19,411 nucleotides of DNA from an uncultured Collinsella sp. (GTDB lineage Bacteria; Actinomycetota; Coriobacteriia; Coriobacteriales; Coriobacteriaceae), in contig CALBBA010000033.1 in assembly GCA_937926755.1 (NCBI GenBank), positions 1-19,411 of the forward strand. Direction: 5' to 3'. Positions 1-7,880 of this stretch are shown here, in pieces. Every line of letters starts with the position of its first letter. Within the stretch, counting starts at the first letter, position 1. The notes beneath the pieces are model-generated. The model saw nothing but the letters and a program-made list of their open reading frames with translations, had not been told where the DNA came from and did no database searches. The translations under genes and the position numbers were made by a program.

Positions 1-954
1 TTACCTGTACTACGTGCTGCGCTTCGGCTTCGGACCGGCGAAGATCTACCGGCTCCCCCGCCCCCCGCCCCGCCGCCTCCGATGCCGCCGGCAGACGCTG
101 CCGCTTCGCCGCATCGAGCTCCGGTCGTCTGCGTCATTTCGGGCTCGGGCGGTTGCGGCAAGTCGACGATCGTTGCCACCATGGCACACGCATCGTCGCT
201 GTTGGGCTTGCGTGCCGCCGTGCTCGACCTGGACCTGATGTTTGGAAACCTTTACGACTTGTTAGGCGTCGATGCTCCGCGCGATATGGCGGCACTTATC
301 GAGCCGTCGGCGGCGGGCACGCTCACCGAGCCGGATATCGTGGCCGCATCGATGCGCGTCGCCCCGGGCGTTACGCTCTGGGGTCCCGTCGCGGCGCCCG
401 AGCAAGCCGAGCTCATGGCACGTCCGGTGGAGTTACTGCTTGATGTCCTGCGTCGCGAATCCGACGTGGTCTTTATCGATACCTCGGTCTTTTGGGGCGA
501 CGCCGTGGCGGCTGCGGTGGCGGCGAGCGACCGTTGCCTGGTCGTTGGCGATGCGGCGGTGTCGTCCGCGGCATCGGCGTCGCGCGTCATTGAACTGGCA
601 AGTCGAGTAGGTGTGCCGCGCACGCGCATGAGCGCCGTGTTCAACCGGTTCGGTGCGCGCGGGGCAGACGAGGACGTCGCTATGCGCTTTGAGATTGCCT
701 GTGCGTTGAGCTCCAAGATTCGTATCGCCGATGGCGGGCAGGATCTCGCCGCGCTCATGGCGTTTGGGCGTGCTGACGAGGCAGTGGGGCAGACCAGCGC
801 TTTTGCGACCAGCGTGCGCGAGGCCACGCGCGAGATGCTCGTGGAACTGGGGTGCGCCGTCGGCCCTTGGAGCGATATGGTCGCCGACCGTGCAATGCGC
901 ACCGAACGCCCGCGTATCCGCCTTCCCTGGTCGCACGAGGGTGATCAGCGATGA
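1..954 (+). CDS. tadZ: TadZ/CpaE-like pilus assembly ATPase (5' end cut by window)
   Basis: This is a ParA/MinD-type ATPase of the Flp pilus machinery. In known systems TadZ/CpaE sits at the membrane and helps place the pilus assembly complex at the pole. The frame is open to base 1. The visible start encodes a proline-rich linker (LPAPPPPAPPPPMPP), which fits a protein whose N-terminal receiver-like domain lies upstream, so the ATG at 82 is probably internal. Just after the linker is a P-loop GSGGCGKST, then VLDLDLMFG, the switch-like aspartate region, and a hydrophobic strand DVVFIDTSVF resembling Walker B. The first lysine of the usual deviant Walker A (KGGxGK) is absent, as is common in TadZ. 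The stop overlaps the start of the next gene as ATGA. The family is secure; the true start is not visible. Confidence 0.85.
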   Translation, partial: LPVLRAALRLRTGEDLPAPPPPAPPPPMPPADAAASPHRAPVVCVISGSGGCGKSTIVATMAHASSLLGLRAAVLDLDLMFGNLYDLLGVDAPRDMAALIEPSAAGTLTEPDIVAASMRVAPGVTLWGPVAAPEQAELMARPVELLLDVLRRESDVVFIDTSVFWGDAVAAAVAASDRCLVVGDAAVSSAASASRVIELASRVGVPRTRMSAVFNRFGARGADEDVAMRFEIACALSSKIRIADGGQDLAALMAFGRADEAVGQTSAFATSVREATREMLVELGCAVGPWSDMVADRAMRTERPRIRLPWSHEGDQR

Positions 955-2279
955 GCCTGCAAACGAGGATTAAGGCTGCCGGCGCTGCAGCGGTGGCAGC
1001 GCCTGTAGATGCGGGGCGTCGCCGCGCGGTGAAACGACGCACCAAGCGCGCCGTGATGGACCGCATGGGTTACGACGAAGTGGCGCGTATCAGCGCCTAT
1101 ATCGACCCGGCACTTGCCCGCTCGGAATTGCGTCCTGCGGTGGAGGCGGCGCTCAATGTTGAGGAGCCGACCGATCTCGCGACGCCCGAGCGCGAGACCA
1201 TCATCGACGAGATTTTGGATGACGTGGTGGGCTTGGGGCCGTTGCAGCCGCTCATCGAGGACGACACCGTTACCGAGATCATGATCAACGGCTGTCGCTC
1301 GGCTTTCTTTGAACGCGGCGGCGTCTTGTACCCCATCGAGCATGCGTTTGAGGATGATGAACAGATCCGTGTGCTTATCGACCGCATCATCTCGCCACTT
1401 GGCCGCCGTATCGATGAGCGCAGCCCCATCGTCAACGCCCGCCTCAAAACGGGCTATCGCGTCAACGCGGTGATTCCGCCTGTGGCGATTGACGGACCGA
1501 TTCTCACCATCCGAAAGTTCTCGGACCGCATCTGCTCGCTGGACGAGCTCGTGGGGTTGGGGTCGCTGCCGCTTTGGTATGCGCAGCTGCTGTCGTGCGC
1601 GGTGTCGCTGCGACAGGACCTGGCGGTTGCGGGAGGCACGGGATCTGGTAAGACCACCCTGCTCAACGCGTTGTCATGCGAGATTTCCACCGGCGAGCGC
1701 ATCGTGACGATCGAGGACTCTGCCGAGCTCAAGTTTGCGCATCATCCGCACGTGGTGCGCCTAGAGGCGCGCGAGGCTTCAATTGAGGGCGAGGGCGCGG
1801 TGACGATCCGCGACCTGGTGACCAATGCCCTGCGCATGCGCCCCGACCGCATCGTGGTGGGCGAGGTGCGCGGTGCGGAGTGCTGCGACATGTTGCAGGC
1901 CATGAACACGGGCCACGACGGGTCGCTCACCACACTTCATGCGGGCTCAGAACAGGAGACCGTGGTGCGTCTGACGTTGCTTGCACGTTATGGCATCGAT
2001 CTGCCGAGCGAGCTCATCGAGGAGCAGATTGCCATGGCGCTCGACGGCATCGTGATGTCTGAGCGCCACGCCGATGGCAGGCGTTTCGTCTCCTCGTATT
2101 CGGGAGTGCGTCGCGCCGCGTCGGGCGGCGTAGAGCTCGAGCGCTATGTGACTTTCGATGCCGCCGAGCGCACCTGGACGCTTGACCGCGAGCCGCCGTT
2201 TATCGCAGAAGGCCTGCGGTCGGGGACGCTCACACAAGAGGAGGTGGACGAATGGAGGTCGCTGTGCCCCTCGTCGTAG
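951..2279 (+). CDS. tadA: TadA/CpaF-family type II/IV secretion ATPase
   Basis: This is the hexameric secretion ATPase that powers Flp pilus assembly from the cytoplasmic face of the membrane. It has 442 residues, typical of CpaF. The N-terminal third holds the conserved [20 protein letters not shown] region. The Walker A motif GGTGSGKTT is at about residues 228-236, an acidic Asp-box strand ([11 protein letters not shown]) follows, and Walker B IVVGEVRG is at about 301-308. The histidine-box segment [10 protein letters not shown] comes after that. The start codon overlaps the stop of the TadZ-like gene, implying translational coupling. Its 3' end overlaps the start of tadB by 28 bases. The assignment is firm. 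Confidence 0.95.
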   Translation: MSLQTRIKAAGAAAVAAPVDAGRRRAVKRRTKRAVMDRMGYDEVARISAYIDPALARSELRPAVEAALNVEEPTDLATPERETIIDEILDDVVGLGPLQPLIEDDTVTEIMINGCRSAFFERGGVLYPIEHAFEDDEQIRVLIDRIISPLGRRIDERSPIVNARLKTGYRVNAVIPPVAIDGPILTIRKFSDRICSLDELVGLGSLPLWYAQLLSCAVSLRQDLAVAGGTGSGKTTLLNALSCEISTGERIVTIEDSAELKFAHHPHVVRLEAREASIEGEGAVTIRDLVTNALRMRPDRIVVGEVRGAECCDMLQAMNTGHDGSLTTLHAGSEQETVVRLTLLARYGIDLPSELIEEQIAMALDGIVMSERHADGRRFVSSYSGVRRAASGGVELERYVTFDAAERTWTLDREPPFIAEGLRSGTLTQEEVDEWRSLCPSS

Positions 2280-3178
2280 GGGGTTTGGCAGGGTTTTCTG
2301 TTGCGACGGCGTGCGGGGCGGAACCTCGTGTGCCGCAGGTGCCGCCGGCGGAGCTGGCGCGTCAGGCGCTCGAGACGGTGGCAGAGAGGCTGCCGCGTGA
2401 GCTGGTGGAAAACGATCTGCTGAAAAAGATCGCCCGTTCGTGGACATCGCTGGCTCCGGCGCATCGCCTTGGCCTCGTGATTGAAGATGCTTCGGGGCGT
2501 TTGGCGTTTCTACTGCTGTCGAGCGGTGTCTGCTGCGTTTTACTAACGATGGTGTCGTTATCGCCCCTCGGATTTGCCTTGGGACTTGTTGCTCCGATTG
2601 CCGTTGGCGCCGCTCGGGATGGCTTTGAGAGCCGGCGCGAGCAACACGATGCAGAAGAGGCCATGCCCGAGGCGTTTACCGCACTTTCCATGTCGCTTGC
2701 CTCGGGACATTCGCTGGCCCAGGGCATGCGCTTTGTGGGCGCTCATGCGCAAGAGCCGGTACATACCGAGTTTTTGCGGGTGGCGGCGGCGATCGATTGC
2801 GGCATCTCGGCGACCGACGCGCTCGATGACTTGCTCGTGCGCATCGACGCCCCCGGTCTTTCGCTTGTGACCTTGGCGCTTAAGGTGTCTCAGCGCACCG
2901 GCGCTCCGCTTGCCGACTTACTGTCCGAGGCGTCGAGCATGGTGGGGGAGCGCATTGAGCTCAAGCGCCGCCTGGATGTTAAGACGTCGCAGGCTCGCAT
3001 GTCTGCGCATATGGTCGCGGCGATGCCGGCGGGCATGTGCGCGGTGTTGGCGCTGCTTTCGGCAGATTTTCGTCGCGGTCTTGCGACGCCTGCCGGCGCG
3101 GGCGCTGTGGTGCTGGGTCTTGCCCTCAACGCCGTTGCCCTGGTGGTTATCCGGCGCATTATGAGGGTGGAGCTATGA
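2252..3178 (+). CDS. tadB: TadB-like type II secretion F-domain membrane protein
   Basis: This 308-residue protein is one of the two GspF-type platform proteins thought to couple the TadA ATPase to pilin extrusion. A hydrophobic pair lies at roughly residues 85-120. A cytoplasmic T2SSF helical domain follows, recognisable from EAMPEAFTALSMSLASGHSL and LALKVSQRTGAPLADLL. Two C-terminal membrane segments end the protein. The chosen ATG has a GAGGAGG ribosome-binding site seven bases upstream, inside the tail of tadA. The gene ends in an ATGA overlap with tadC. Confidence 0.92.
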   Translation: MEVAVPLVVGGLAGFSVATACGAEPRVPQVPPAELARQALETVAERLPRELVENDLLKKIARSWTSLAPAHRLGLVIEDASGRLAFLLLSSGVCCVLLTMVSLSPLGFALGLVAPIAVGAARDGFESRREQHDAEEAMPEAFTALSMSLASGHSLAQGMRFVGAHAQEPVHTEFLRVAAAIDCGISATDALDDLLVRIDAPGLSLVTLALKVSQRTGAPLADLLSEASSMVGERIELKRRLDVKTSQARMSAHMVAAMPAGMCAVLALLSADFRRGLATPAGAGAVVLGLALNAVALVVIRRIMRVEL

Positions 3179-3816
3179 GCGCCCCAGTTGCAGTTGCGGC
3201 TTGCCTGTGCGCCCTGAGTGTATTTGTCGCGACGGGTTTGGATCGGGCGGATGCGCGCAAGATCGCAGGGGCCTGCAAGCGCGAGGCGGTGCTGGTCGCT
3301 GCCGCGGGTCGCTCGGTGGTCGATGCCCTGACCGCGCGAGTGAAGGGCGCGGTTGGAGCGGGCGGCCCGGCGCGAGTTTCGCTCGGCGAAGTGTCCGAGA
3401 TGATCGATGTTGTGCGCTTGGGTCTTTCGGCCGGTCTTTCGTTTGATGCGGCGCTTGAGATTTTCTGCGCCAACCGCCGGTCAGTGCTGGCTCTTCGCCT
3501 TGAGCGGGCCTGCATGGCGTGGCAGGTGGGCGTGGGCACGCGTGAGGACGAGTTGTTGGCCGCCGCGCGCGACCTGGACGTGCGAGCGCTCGAGACCTTT
3601 GCCATTACGGTGGGGCAGGCACTCGCCCTGGGTGCCCCACTTGCCGAGACGCTGGCCGCTCAAAGTCGCGAGATCCGTGCGGCTCATCGCGCCGCGGTCG
3701 AGCGCGAGATCGAGCGTGCGCCCGTCAAGCTGCTGATTCCCACCGGCACGCTCATCTTGCCGGCGTTGCTTCTGTCCATATTGGGCCCGCTGCTGGGAGC
3801 AGGCGGGATGATGTAG
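3175..3816 (+). CDS. tadC: TadC-like type II secretion F-domain membrane protein
   Basis: This 213-residue protein is the second GspF-like platform protein. The frame opens upstream at 3037, but the 46 extra residues there are arginine- and cysteine-rich and look like a shadow of tadB. The ATG at 3175 overlaps the tadB stop as ATGA and has a purine-rich GAGGGTGGAG site just upstream. It carries an N-terminal membrane segment, then a T2SSF domain (SEMIDVVRLGLSAGLSFDAA, TFAITVGQALALGAPLAETL). A C-terminal hydrophobic stretch (LLIPTGTLILPALLLSIL) is also typical. It is shorter than many TadC proteins because only the C-terminal F-domain half is present. Confidence 0.88.
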   Translation: MSAPVAVAACLCALSVFVATGLDRADARKIAGACKREAVLVAAAGRSVVDALTARVKGAVGAGGPARVSLGEVSEMIDVVRLGLSAGLSFDAALEIFCANRRSVLALRLERACMAWQVGVGTREDELLAAARDLDVRALETFAITVGQALALGAPLAETLAAQSREIRAAHRAAVEREIERAPVKLLIPTGTLILPALLLSILGPLLGAGGMM

Positions 3817-3826
3817 GGAGGAATAC

Positions 3827-4060
3827 ATGAACAAGATGACTGACGCTGCTGGCAAGGTCCAGGGCTGGGCGTTTTGCCGGGCGGCATATGTTCGTCAGCG
3901 CGCCAAGGAGCTACTGCAGGAGGAGAGTGCACAGGGTACCACCGAGTATGCCATCTTGGTCGGCGTGCTCGTGGTGATCGCGATTATCGCCATCGTCGCA
4001 TTTAAGGGCAAGGTTAAAGAGCTATGGGATGCGATCAGCGAGGGCATCAACAGCCTGTAG
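3827..4060 (+). CDS. flp: Flp-family type IVb major pilin candidate
   Basis: This 77-residue prepilin has a charged leader of about 33 residues followed by ESAQGTTEYAILVGVLVV, the Glu-Tyr signature and hydrophobic helix of Flp pilins, and a short lysine-containing tail. The usual Flp rule puts Glu at +5 and Tyr at +6 after the prepilin peptidase cut. Applying it here places the cut after Ala (A|QGTTEY) rather than Gly. A GGGAGGAAT ribosome-binding site precedes the ATG, and the gene is separated from tadC by only 10 bases. Its position directly after tadC and its strong ribosome-binding site suggest it is the main structural pilin; that role is inferred. Confidence 0.88.
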   Translation: MNKMTDAAGKVQGWAFCRAAYVRQRAKELLQEESAQGTTEYAILVGVLVVIAIIAIVAFKGKVKELWDAISEGINSL

Positions 4061-4587
4061 AGGGCGAGCGCTCCATCGGGGTGCTGCTGGTGTTTGCTTG
4101 CCTGATCGTGGCGATGGCGGCGGTGCTTTGGGGGCTTAACGCCGCGCGGCAGCAGCGTCCTGGGGCCGCCTTCGATTCGGGCTCAGATTCGGCGGTGGCG
4201 TCTCAAAAAGATGAGATGCGAGATGCGGACGATTCGGATGTCGCTGTCACGGCGCAAACCTTTCTGCGGACGCTCGACAAGCGGTCTGGCACTACGACGG
4301 ATTCGCCTGAGGACAACGCGATTGCGGTCCGGCTTGCATGGTCCGAGGACCGACCGATGACCGAGGCAGCGGCGGATATGTTACGCGCCTACCGCGAGGT
4401 GCCAACGGCCCAGCTCGCCCTGAGCGGCTATCTCGATATTAAGGGCAACGTATGGGGCGCCATCGTGCGCGATGGGCGCGGCTGGGTCGATATGGTGACG
4501 GTTGCCGCGGATGCTGGCGATGCTTCATGTCGTCTGCGCGCGGTGCGCCTGGTCCCGCAAACAATAAGCTCAAAGGAGGGATCGTGA
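4024..4587 (+). CDS. unrecognised membrane-anchored protein within the tad operon
   Basis: I do not recognise this protein. It has one N-terminal hydrophobic segment (GVLLVFACLIVAMAAVLWGL), then a polar, acidic linker rich in Asp and Ser. A compact C-terminal domain follows, with alternating hydrophobic strands such as QLALSGYLDIKGNVWGAIV. It is therefore probably an extracytoplasmic domain on a membrane anchor. The start is uncertain. ATG 4024 lies 37 bases inside the flp gene, and the first dozen residues it adds look like a shadow frame. GTG 4081 begins directly at the hydrophobic segment but has only a distant ribosome-binding site. It lacks the A-Q-x-T-x-E motif of its pilin-like neighbours. 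Its position between two Flp-like genes suggests an accessory role in pilus assembly, which is inference. Confidence 0.7.
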   Translation: MGCDQRGHQQPVEGERSIGVLLVFACLIVAMAAVLWGLNAARQQRPGAAFDSGSDSAVASQKDEMRDADDSDVAVTAQTFLRTLDKRSGTTTDSPEDNAIAVRLAWSEDRPMTEAAADMLRAYREVPTAQLALSGYLDIKGNVWGAIVRDGRGWVDMVTVAADAGDASCRLRAVRLVPQTISSKEGS

Positions 4588-4588
4588 A

Positions 4589-4807
4589 ATGCATGGCGTT
4601 CTGCGTGAAGAGGTTGCCCAAGCGACTGTGGAATACGCCATCGTCACGGTGGCGCTGCTATCGATCGTGCTGGCGATTGCGGGACTTTGGCGTGCTGGCA
4701 CCGATGGGCGCTTGGCGGCGCTGGTTGAGCGGGCGGCATCCCATGGCGTTGCCTCGATGTCGGTTATCGACGCCGCTGCGGCCGCTAAGGACATCGCGTT
4801 GTATTGA
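4589..4807 (+). CDS. second small Flp/TadE-like pilin protein
   Basis: This 72-residue protein starts with the short leader MHGVLREEVA, followed by QATVEYAIVTVALLSIVLAIAG. The Glu-Tyr pair and hydrophobic helix match the pilin signature, with a predicted cut after Ala and Glu at +5. The tail is polar and alanine-rich. A strong AAAGGAGGG ribosome-binding site lies ahead of the ATG, one base after the stop of the previous gene. With its short leader and Glu-Tyr it is closer to a minor pilin or pseudopilin than to the main Flp pilin. Its 3' end overlaps the next TadE-like frame. Confidence 0.82.
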   Translation: MHGVLREEVAQATVEYAIVTVALLSIVLAIAGLWRAGTDGRLAALVERAASHGVASMSVIDAAAAAKDIALY

Positions 4808-5279
4808 TGCCGCGCGCGAGGACCGGGCGCAGTCTACGGTCGAGGCCGCTTTTTTGCTGCCGACGTTTCTGACACTCATCCTTCTCGCGCTGCAACCGGT
4901 GTGCCTGCTCTATACGCGCGCGGTCATGGAGTCTGCCGCCGCCGAGACCGCGCGGCTCATGACCACGACGACGGCGGAGGACGACGATCTTAAGGAGTTC
5001 ACCCGCCGCCGACTTGCCGCAGTGCCCAACGTTTCGATCTTTCATGCCGGCGGGCCGTTGTCGTGGGATATCGAGCTTGGCCGGGCCGGTGCGGGTGGCG
5101 TCTCGTCCGTGTCCGTTTCCGGCGAGGTCAAGCCGTTGCCTGTGATCGGTGCGTTTGCGCAGGCTATGGGTGGTACCGCCGAGGGCGGCTACGTTGAGCT
5201 CAAGGTCGATGTCTCGTATCAATCGCGTCCCGAATGGCTGGAGGGAGATTATGATTCGTGGATTGCTGCATGGGATTAA
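4743..5279 (+). CDS. TadE-like pseudopilin, start uncertain
   Basis: The core is EDRAQSTVEAAFLLPTFLTLILLALQPVCLLYTRAVMESAAAETARL. This is a TadE/TadG-type N-terminal helix with the A-Q-x-T-x-E motif, followed by a periplasm-like or extracellular domain of about 110 residues. The first standard start in frame is ATG 4743, which overlaps the preceding gene by 65 bases. The roughly 20 residues it adds are arginine-rich and may be a shadow. No ATG, GTG or TTG lies closer to the conserved part. An ATT at 4803, overlapping the previous stop and 11 bases after AAGGA, is an alternative. The 3' end overlaps the next gene by 29 bases. The family is secure; the start is not. Confidence 0.78.
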   Translation: MALPRCRLSTPLRPLRTSRCIDAAREDRAQSTVEAAFLLPTFLTLILLALQPVCLLYTRAVMESAAAETARLMTTTTAEDDDLKEFTRRRLAAVPNVSIFHAGGPLSWDIELGRAGAGGVSSVSVSGEVKPLPVIGAFAQAMGGTAEGGYVELKVDVSYQSRPEWLEGDYDSWIAAWD

Positions 5280-7404
5280 GCGTTTCTGGTCTAGACGCGT
5301 TTTGACGCACCGTCCGAGCTGCCATCGCAAGCGAGGCGGCTTTATGGGTCGAGCCGGTGTCGATCTGTTTATCGAAGACGGCGCCTATACCACGCTTTCT
5401 TCTGCCGTGGTCATCCTAGTGGTGCTCACATTGTTGTTTTCGTCGACCGCGGCGATATGGAGCATGTCGCGTGCCGGGGATACCCAGGTGGCGGCTGATA
5501 GCGGCGCGCTGGCGGGTGCCAACGTAGTGTCGTCCTATCACACGGCTGCCACGGTGGTTGATGCGAGCATCTTGAGTCTGGGGCTGGCGGGGTTTGCCAC
5601 GATCGGGACGGGCCTGGTCGCCATCCTCATCCCGGGTGCCGAGCCGGTTGCCGGCAATATGGTCGACACTGGGATTGAGATCATTAAAACGCGCAACAAG
5701 TTTGCCAAAAGCGCATCGGAAGGCTTACAGAAAATCGAGACGGCTCTGCCGTATCTGATCGCCGCGCGTGCCACGCAGGCGGTGTCGGCGCAGGATACCG
5801 ATAGTGTGACCTATACCGGTACGGCGCTTGCCGTGCCCAGGACATCCGAGTCTAACTTCGCTGCGCTCAAAGGATCAGAGATCTCGACCGATACCATTAA
5901 AGACACATCAGATGATTTAGAGTGTGCGGCCGAGGAGCTGCGGAAGGCTTCTGAGGACACGGCGAAGGCTAAAGAGCGTGCTTGGCTGGCGGATTGTGGT
6001 GGGTCTGACAAGGGCTCGGTCGGCAGCTGTTCTTGCATGTGGGAGCGTGCGAAAAGCCTAACGGATCTCCCCGGTGTTCAAAATCCGCATTACTCATCGA
6101 GCGTTACGTGGGAGCCCCAAGTTGCCCTTGATCGCGCGAAGGACTACTACCACTGGCGTCTGACAAATGAGAAGCCCCACGGCTCGAGTGTCGAGATGAA
6201 GGCAGAGTCTGCGGCGCGTAAGGCGTTTTATACCTATGCGAGCGCGGAGGTCGATCGGGCACATATAACCGAGAACGGAGACAGGGTTTCCTCCTATATT
6301 CCGCTGCTGCCGCGCAACTCTGATGAGGTTCGGGCGACGGAGCTCTATACCGATGCGGTGTGGCCGACGAGCGTGAACGATGACAAGGCGTATCTGCATT
6401 ACGGGACGACCTGCCCTAACTATAAGAAAGGGACGCCGAGCGGATTTGCTTCGGTTGCCGATTACGATGGACAGGATAAATGCAGCAAATGCCATTTTGG
6501 CGTTTTGTCGCTTGGTGCTGTTGCGGCGCCTTCAACCTCTATCGAAAACGGCTTCGAATATCACTTCGACGAGTTCAAAAAGGCCTTGGAGGAATACGTC
6601 AAATGTCGGAACAAAGAGCTTGAGCTCATGCGTCAGACCGAGGATGAGGCCGACCGTGCGAGCAATGCGTTTGACCAGGCCATTAAAACGCTTTCGGGCG
6701 AACGTCCGCGTATCGCTCCGCCCGGTCGCAACGGCGTGGCTGCCTTTGCGGTTTCGGGTGCCATCTCGAGCCCCGATGAGCTCAACTCTTCGTTTAACAC
6801 GGCAGTCAGGCTTGGCGATCGCGGTGCCATCTCTGCCGCGGTGCTGGCGCCCGATGAGGCGACGGCGCAAAACAACGTGCTTTCGCGATTTTTCTCGACA
6901 TTGAAGGGACGCTCGGGTGGCGTTGCCGGCGTACTCGATGGCGTCATGGATGTCTGGGGACGGCTGCTTGTGGGATACGGAGACATCCAAGGTTCGGCCG
7001 ACGAACTTATGGACGAGATGATTAAGGGCCTAGGAGGGGGCAACGGCGCGTTGGGCTCCATTGCGTCGTGGCTTGGCGATACCGTTTCGGCGTCCGTGGC
7101 GGCGCTGGGCTTGGAGCCGTGCGACTTGCGCCTGCGAAAGCCGGTGCTGACCGACACCGCCAATGTCATCAAGAGCCCGGGGTCTGACATCACGGCTCTT
7201 TCTAATGCGCAGGACGAGCTACGAAGTATTCCGTTGGGCGTGACCGACCCCAAGGCGCTTTGCGAAGCGCTGGAATATCAAGTCGAGCGCACCATCAGCG
7301 GCACGACGTTCACGCTTGCGGAGATTCCGCTGCCCGGCGGCGGTTCCATCCCACTTACCGTCGATGTCACCACACTGGCGGGTGCCCTGGGCGGTGGGTC
7401 GTAA
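5251..7404 (+). CDS. large TadG-like pilus-assembly protein with cysteine-rich middle
   Basis: This 717-residue protein starts at ATG 5251, behind a GGAGGGA ribosome-binding site within the tail of the TadE-like gene. After a basic leader it has one membrane helix (SSAVVILVVLTLLFSSTAAIW). The segment MSRAGDTQVAADSGALAGA follows, which is the hallmark of TadG-like N-termini. The long remainder should lie outside the membrane. It holds about ten cysteines, including CSC near residue 250 and CSKC near 412, and predicted helical stretches (KKALEEYVKCRNKELELM). The helix region reads EDGAYTTLSSAV, so the Glu at +5 seen in the neighbouring pseudopilins is absent. The middle is richer in A and T than the flanks. 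The stop overlaps the next ATG as TAATG. Confidence 0.82.
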   Translation: MIRGLLHGIKRFWSRRVLTHRPSCHRKRGGFMGRAGVDLFIEDGAYTTLSSAVVILVVLTLLFSSTAAIWSMSRAGDTQVAADSGALAGANVVSSYHTAATVVDASILSLGLAGFATIGTGLVAILIPGAEPVAGNMVDTGIEIIKTRNKFAKSASEGLQKIETALPYLIAARATQAVSAQDTDSVTYTGTALAVPRTSESNFAALKGSEISTDTIKDTSDDLECAAEELRKASEDTAKAKERAWLADCGGSDKGSVGSCSCMWERAKSLTDLPGVQNPHYSSSVTWEPQVALDRAKDYYHWRLTNEKPHGSSVEMKAESAARKAFYTYASAEVDRAHITENGDRVSSYIPLLPRNSDEVRATELYTDAVWPTSVNDDKAYLHYGTTCPNYKKGTPSGFASVADYDGQDKCSKCHFGVLSLGAVAAPSTSIENGFEYHFDEFKKALEEYVKCRNKELELMRQTEDEADRASNAFDQAIKTLSGERPRIAPPGRNGVAAFAVSGAISSPDELNSSFNTAVRLGDRGAISAAVLAPDEATAQNNVLSRFFSTLKGRSGGVAGVLDGVMDVWGRLLVGYGDIQGSADELMDEMIKGLGGGNGALGSIASWLGDTVSASVAALGLEPCDLRLRKPVLTDTANVIKSPGSDITALSNAQDELRSIPLGVTDPKALCEALEYQVERTISGTTFTLAEIPLPGGGSIPLTVDVTTLAGALGGGS

Positions 7405-7880
7405 TGGGCATCCGCACGCGCCTTTGCGAGGAGCGCGCCCAGGCGACGGTCGAGATGGCCGTGGTCACGCCCGTCCTGCTGGTTCTGGCGCTTATCGTGT
7501 ACAACGTCATGGTCTTTGCCGGTGCGGTCGCACGCTTCGATCGCGTGGTGCCCGATATCGTGCTAGCACATGCCGTGGCGCCGAGCGGGGAGGGCGATGG
7601 CAGCTCCATCGATGCTTCCGCGACCGTTCAGGCTCAGATCCAACATGCCATGGAAGGCTATGACTTGCTGATCGAGGTCTCGAGCGAACAGGGTGCGACG
7701 ACATCGGATGGCGGTTTGCTTTCGCTTTCCGGCACGTTTAGGACCTACACCTGCACCATGCGCTATGAGCCGTGGCCGAGCTCGCTCAGCATCGCCGGCG
7801 TTTCGCTGGGGGCACCGGCAAAGTTGTCACACGAGCGCGCGGTGACGGTCGATCCATGGCGTCCGGGGGTGGTCATGTGA
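7404..7880 (+). CDS. TadE-like pseudopilin
   Basis: This 158-residue protein begins MGIRTRLCEERA and continues QATVEMAVVTPVLLVLALIVYNVM. This is a short positive leader, the A-Q-x-T-x-E motif and a TadE-type hydrophobic helix, followed by an extracytoplasmic domain of about 115 residues. The frame opens upstream at 7260, but ATG 7404 overlaps the TadG-like stop (TAATG) and begins exactly at the conserved leader. TadE/TadF-type proteins are pseudopilins processed by the prepilin peptidase in characterised tad systems. The GTGA overlap with the next gene suggests that gene is translated from the same message. Confidence 0.87.
   Translation: MGIRTRLCEERAQATVEMAVVTPVLLVLALIVYNVMVFAGAVARFDRVVPDIVLAHAVAPSGEGDGSSIDASATVQAQIQHAMEGYDLLIEVSSEQGATTSDGGLLSLSGTFRTYTCTMRYEPWPSSLSIAGVSLGAPAKLSHERAVTVDPWRPGVVM

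Noticed and set aside
82..954. Taking ATG 82 as the start of the TadZ-like gene
   Set aside because: The frame is open to base 1 and encodes a proline-rich linker typical of the interior of such proteins; no ribosome-binding site precedes 82.
4799..4815. Programmed +1 frameshift joining the small Flp-like protein to the TadE-like protein
   Set aside because: The site TAT-TGA-T does not allow good re-pairing after a +1 slip, and both products look complete as separate pseudopilins.
6400..6500. Zinc-ribbon domain in the TadG-like protein (CPNY and CSKC)
   Set aside because: Only one real CxxC pair is present and the segment should be outside the cell; disulfides are more likely.
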